Shown here in pieces: positions 59,810 to 64,000 of a DNA stretch of 64,000 nt. The stretch is from positions 829,950,160-830,014,159 of the forward strand of contig NC_081411.1 in the NCBI RefSeq assembly GCF_030272615.1. Reading direction: 5' to 3'. The stretch is from Cryptomeria japonica (taxonomy: Eukaryota > Streptophyta > Pinopsida > Cupressales > Cupressaceae). Position 1 is the first letter of the stretch; each line of letters begins with the position of its first letter. Position numbers and translations under genes: made by a program. A model generated the notes under the pieces. It was not told the DNA's origin. It saw only the letters and a list, made by a program, of their open reading frames with translations, and did no database searches.

Positions 59810-62800
59810 ATGGCTTCTGCATCGCACTCCAGTTCAAGTGCACCTATTGATTCAGTGGATTTTATCCAATGGAAGATGAAATACAATGCCCGATCCCAGA
59901 TACCTGCTAGAGTTATAGTGGAAGGTGATATTTCAGGGTACATTGACCGTAAATTGAAAGACCTAGGATCTCTAGTGATCCATTCCCAGCTAGGTCTGTT
60001 CTGCGGGGATGACAAAAAGATCAAACTAGAATACAACATCCTGGAAAGGAAGAAACTTCAATGTAGTGTATTTTCTTCAAGAATTCACGGAAGATCACAT
60101 CCACATCATCCTAAGCAGAGTGCATGGTGATAAAATGTATCTCAAGAGGACACATGACATTATGCCGGAAGCTATTCATGCCATCACTGGTTTCTGCAAC
60201 ACTGGTGAGGTGCCAGCCCAAAGAAAGGTCATCAAGACTGAAATGACTAAGCTGACCAGTTCTATGAGCGACCAATGGGGAATGACCATCAACACCATCA
60301 AGCTGGATGATCTGGTCAAATATGCTTGCATGGTGATTGGATACTGGACGTTCTATGCTAGTAGAATTAACTCTGTCTCTATTGCTATAGTTAATGCTTG
60401 CCTCTATAATGATCATGGAAGATGCCTCATTTGATCTATGCACTTGTATACAGAGGCAACTTCTGGTAAACCCAAAGTCTTTCAAACAAGACAATGCCTT
60501 AAGATTCAAATTTGGACAACTTTTGGTAGGTTTGTTTCTCTACTTTCAAGGCTATTTTTCAAGAGTCGGTGATATTCAATGGTCTGCTGACCAACTGGTT
60601 ACCAAACAAATCAGAGAAAGTCTTCAAGCAGTGGGAACCAGATATCCCAAAGTCTTGAATAAATATTTTTATGAATTCAAGCAGAAGATGAGCCAGTGGA
60701 TGAGGATATCTGGCGATATTGTTAAGAAGTATGAAGAGGACATCTGCTTTACCATCAGAGTAGATGAGTGCATAATGGAGGCGGTGGAGCCTAGAAAAGA
60801 AAAAGTTGAACCCATGGGATATGAGGTGATGTATGACATGCTAGATGGGTATGCCTCTACCCTACTTGCTTCACCTTTTGATTTGAAGAAGAAGAGAACC
60901 AACACCTACTTGGAAAGGATAAAACCAGTTGAAGAACTTTTAGTGAAGAAGGGAAAGGTAGTGCCATCGATATCGACACTGGTTACCTCTGCAATTCCTA
61001 AAGTGACCAAGAATAAATTGAAAGTTGCACCTGCTAAGGTTTTTGAAGGAAGCGGAAGACCAAGAGAAACTCACCAGATTCTGAGGATACAGAACCTGAA
61101 GTGTAGCATAAAAAGACTAGGCAAACAAGGAAGAATGCAAAGACAACTGGCAATGAACCTGCCTCATCAACACCAGTAAATATTGATATATCTTCTTATA
61201 AGCCAATGACACATTGCCAAAGGAATATTAAGAACAATAAAAGAAAATTGCTTAGTGACTTGAAAGAATGCTTTGATGATTTTAGTGATAGTGAGAGAGA
61301 AGAAGTAGAGTGGGAAGTCATCAATTATTTATGTGTTTGTGACTCGTCACCATCAAACATTAGATCTGAAACACCTAATTCTTTATATAAATCTTTAGAT
61401 AATAAATGGTGCATTGCCATCGAGAAAGAACAGGAGACCAGAGAAAAGATTTTTGTAGAATACTTCACTGATGCTTCTAACTTTGAATTGTTTGAAATCG
61501 TGAACCAGTACAAAGGCCTCTTCTTCATGAGAAGAAGAAGATTCTTGTTACTTGAAGAAAATGTATCTAAAGTAGTGAAAGATACACACATCCATACCAA
61601 AGCTACTCTGAAAATGCACCAAGTAGCTGAAGCCAATAGAAAGGCTGAACAGGAATCAAAAATCAGAAACCCAGTTGAGGCATCAAATGATGAGGAAGAA
61701 AAAGCCACAGATCAGGAGGACACTATTGATGTGGATGCACTAGATGGTGATGATATCACTCTAGATACAGATAAGGAGAAACAAGAGAAGGAGACAAATG
61801 ACAAAGAGAAAGAGGAAGAGAAGAGGAAACAGGAAGAAGAGAAAAGAAAAGAAGAGGAAAAGAGGAAAGAGGAATAAAATAATAAAGAGGAGGAGAAGAA
61901 GAAAGAGGAAGAGAAAAGGAAAGAAGAAGAGAAAAGGAAGAAAGAGGAGGAGATGAAAGAGGAAGTGAAAAGGAAGGAAGAGAAGAAGAAGAAAGAGGAA
62001 GAGAAAAAGAATGAAGAGGAGAAGTAGAGAGAAGAGGAGGAGAGAAAACAAAATGAGGAGAAGTGGAAGGAAGAAGAAAAGAAGAAGGAAGAAGAAAAGA
62101 AGAAGGAAGAAGAGAAGAAAAAGAAAGAAGAAGAGGAGCAAAAGAAGGCAGAAGAGGAAATTCAGAGAGCTAAAGAGAAGAAGGAAGTGGAAAAGATCAC
62201 ACAAGTGGAGACCCCAAAGGCAACCAGTGGTCAAGCCAAACTAGCTGACATCACCAGTCCTATTAACCTCCAATTTACAAATGAATCAAAGCTGCTTGAA
62301 AGCATTAAGCTTGCGCAAGAGCGACTGTAAGCACTAAGGAGGAAAAAGGAGCAAGATGGCATTCAAACTGTGGTTGACACTCTCACCAGCTTGATTCTTG
62401 ATACTAACCTCCCCAGTACCGATTCCTCTTTGGCCCAACTAAAACTCCTATGTACAGTTGTGGAGGACCAGGTACAATTCCTGGAAGAGGTTGTTGAAGC
62501 TAATGCACAGAAGAAGCTTCAAAAGGCACTAAACACTACATTAGTGAAGAAACTGAATGAGATCTAGTCTGAACTTCTGAAATAGCAGAAGGACATAAGA
62601 GATGCTATGGATGAGGGCAAGCTACTATTAAGCAAAATCAGCCAACCCCATCTATTTTGTGATGATGTGCTTACACAAAAGGATAAACTACAATCTGATT
62701 TTTAGACATACATAAGCACCTTTAAGACACCCTATGATTCCTTCACTACATATGGGCAAACAATTCACTAGTTTCAGCTCCAGCCTGCCAGAATAGAGTT

Positions 62801-63071
62801 GGAGATTAGCAATAGGACCAGAGATTTGCATGAACTTCAACTAGTTTTATTACCCAAACTGCAAATACTTCAGAAGTGCTTTCTAAATCTAGAAGCATTA
62901 ACAACCACTCAAGAGAAAAGTACAATCGATGCCATGGAAGAATAGATTTCTCAAATGCAAATAGAAAGTGAGATTGCTACCTCATTAATTGAGTCATGGT
63001 CATTAGCCATGAAGACTTTTATGTAGGATTTCAAATTGGTTTTTGATAAGTTTCACTCATTATTGTCATAA
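59810..63071 (+). pseudogene. Long non-pol coding track of element D (about 1,090 codons, decayed)
   Basis: ATG at 59810 (MASASHSSSSAPIDSVDF). The track runs through frame changes at about 60060 and 60400 and another before 61206, then stays in one frame to TAA at 63069 with several single stops. The first about 400 codons look globular and helical: HDIMPEAIHAITGFCNTGEV, DDLVKYACMVIGYWTFYASR, FGQLLVGLFLYFQGYFSRVG, YPKVLNKYFYEFKQKMSQWM. A Glu/Lys/Arg tract follows (61770-62230), then coiled-coil text (LTSLILDTNLPSTDSSLAQL). No protease, integrase, RT or RNase H motif is present. Function unknown. Its place between gag and the polypurine tract is where pol should be. Confidence 0.7.
61770..62230 (+). 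repeat. GAA/GAG/AAG-rich tract encoding a Glu/Lys helix
   Basis: About 150 codons almost entirely Glu, Lys and Arg in EEEKRK-like patterns, within the non-pol track and interrupted only by a TAA (61875) and a TAG (62026). Such composition suits a long single alpha helix. The Leu/Phe-rich frame on the opposite strand is a shadow. Confidence 0.75.
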
Positions 63072-63330
63072 ACATTTATTATTTTACTAATAATGAGAAA
63101 CATGGGTTATTCTGTAGTACTTTGTCATCATTAGCAAAGGGGGAGTAGTATTCAAAATTTTGATGAATGTTATGTATACTTTCATGTTTATCTCTTTAAG
63201 GGAGTAGTATACATTGTATTTTCTGCAAAAAGGTATAGTGTATATGCTTAGGGGGAGTAATTTTGATTATGGTATATTTCTGTTGTAAAACACTTAGATG
63301 TCAAAATTTTCCTATGTTGCCATCAATGCC

Positions 63331-63341
63331 AAAGGGGAGAT
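63331..63341 (+). other. Polypurine tract of element D
   Basis: AAAGGGGAGAT immediately before the 3' LTR, preceded by GCCATCAATGCC as in copia C (GCCATCAATGCC before 30412). The shared trailer suggests related copia lineages. Confidence 0.85.
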
Positions 63342-64000
63342 TATTGGCATTTTGATGATGTTGTGATTGTCATTGATGGACACACACTTTCTTTGAGATC
63401 ACTTTCTGTATGAATGAGCTATGCTCAACCAGTATTTGTTCCAACCAACATTATGTATTATAGTCTTTAGACTATCGGTGTTTTGTAGAAAGTGTTTACC
63501 GATCTCAAGTGGTATGAAGTCACAAAGCGATATGAAGATCTCAAGTGGTTCGAGGATCCCAAAGTGGTATGAAGGAACAAAGTGGTTGTTAACACTTTTT
63601 CCAGTCTTCATTTTGACAAACCGATAATTAGTAAAATGTATGAACCGGTAATCGGTAATGAACTGGTATTACTCTATGATGAGTTACCAACCAGTATTTA
63701 TGTGATGAGTTATCATTCACTGACACTTTGGTGGTGATTTTGTGTTGTGTTACCAAATGTGTCTAGATGCACTGAACCTAGGAACTTGCAATGTAATCCT
63801 ATTGGACCGACATGAAAGCAGATTCCTTTATAAGGACATCATGTCTAGGGTTTTAGTTGTTGAAAGGGTTTTAGAAGTGCATGAGGTTTATGTATGTGTG
63901 ATTATAGAAGAGAAGATTAGGTCTATGTGAAGAAATAGAGTGTGGAGGTATTGAAGACTGAAGTAATGCTAAAATGCATTAACAATGAGCTATCAACGAT
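63342..64000 (+). repeat. 3' LTR of element D (cut by window end)
   Basis: Starts TATTGGCATTTTGATGATG, with the expected TG changed to TA, and follows the 5' LTR closely to the end of the window. It holds an extra stretch near 63516-63545 that the 5' LTR lacks. Confidence 0.9.

Larger units (their letters stand above)
57048..64000 (+). mobile_element. LTR element D: gag plus a non-pol coding track, no visible pol
   Basis: The 5' LTR (57048-58191), tRNA-Met-type primer site, decayed gag with two zinc knuckles, long non-pol coding region (59810-63071), polypurine tract (63331-63341) and 3' LTR (63342, running off the window) are all in one orientation. No protease, integrase, RT or RNase H motif was found in 5.1 kb between the LTRs. 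It must have relied on another element's enzymes. The 5-bp flank before the 5' LTR is TCATG; the matching copy would lie beyond the window. Confidence 0.85.

Noticed and set aside
61761-62234. 157-codon Leu/Phe-rich minus-strand frame resembling a membrane protein
   Set aside because: It is the exact complement of the Glu/Lys tract of element D, which has coding continuity on the plus strand.

Overview
The window looks like intergenic DNA from a large seed-plant nuclear genome, most likely a gymnosperm and probably a conifer. Three things suggest this: almost every base belongs to a retroelement; the elements are plant types (Ty1/copia with an initiator-Met tRNA primer site, an L1-type LINE with a DUF4283-like ORF1); and the only recognisable host gene is a terpene synthase pseudogene whose surviving exons resemble gymnosperm (TPS-d-like) class I synthases. 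I see no intact host gene, no tRNA or rRNA gene, and no CRISPR array.

Layout. 1-2270: satellite-like tandem and direct repeats. 2431-3821: a solo LTR. 3822-13571: an unidentified multi-exon repeated gene ('X', minus strand, copy X1), split by a complete minus-strand copia element (5549-11970) with a 5-bp target duplication. 13572-31705: X and a plus-strand copia element, tandemly amplified: LTR A plus a gag stub, X2, LTR B plus gag-pol to the start of the RT region, X3, then the full-length copia C (24659-31705). Every X is joined to its LTR through the same GA-rich purine block. 32161-32323: 48-bp repeats. 32512-34972: a short non-coding LTR element (TRIM/LARD-like, minus). 35665-39646: two terpene synthase last-exon fragments with an AT-rich repeat (family E) between them. 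39647-47677: an 8-kb LINE inserted into the second fragment's flank, with a 17-bp target duplication and an extra ORF region after its RNase H. 48544-51227: the largest terpene synthase pseudogene with a duplicated upstream region. 51228-57047: two more family E copies. 57048 to the end: a plus-strand LTR element with a gag but no visible pol. A decayed coding track of about 1,090 codons, ending in a charged helix and coiled-coil region, sits where pol should be.

History readable from the sequence. Copia C inserted beside X. Two independent tandem duplications with different breakpoints then made the A and B partial units. The minus copia entered X1 later, because X2 and X3 keep the empty site. 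The LINE entered one of two duplicated terpene synthase flanks, and the other keeps the empty site. Decay is dominated by TAG stops; three paralogue comparisons show CAG to TAG, the change expected from deamination of CHG-methylated cytosine.

The most unusual content is the pair of retroelements carrying long extra non-pol coding tracks (59810-63071 and 39865-41559) and the multi-breakpoint X/copia tandem array.
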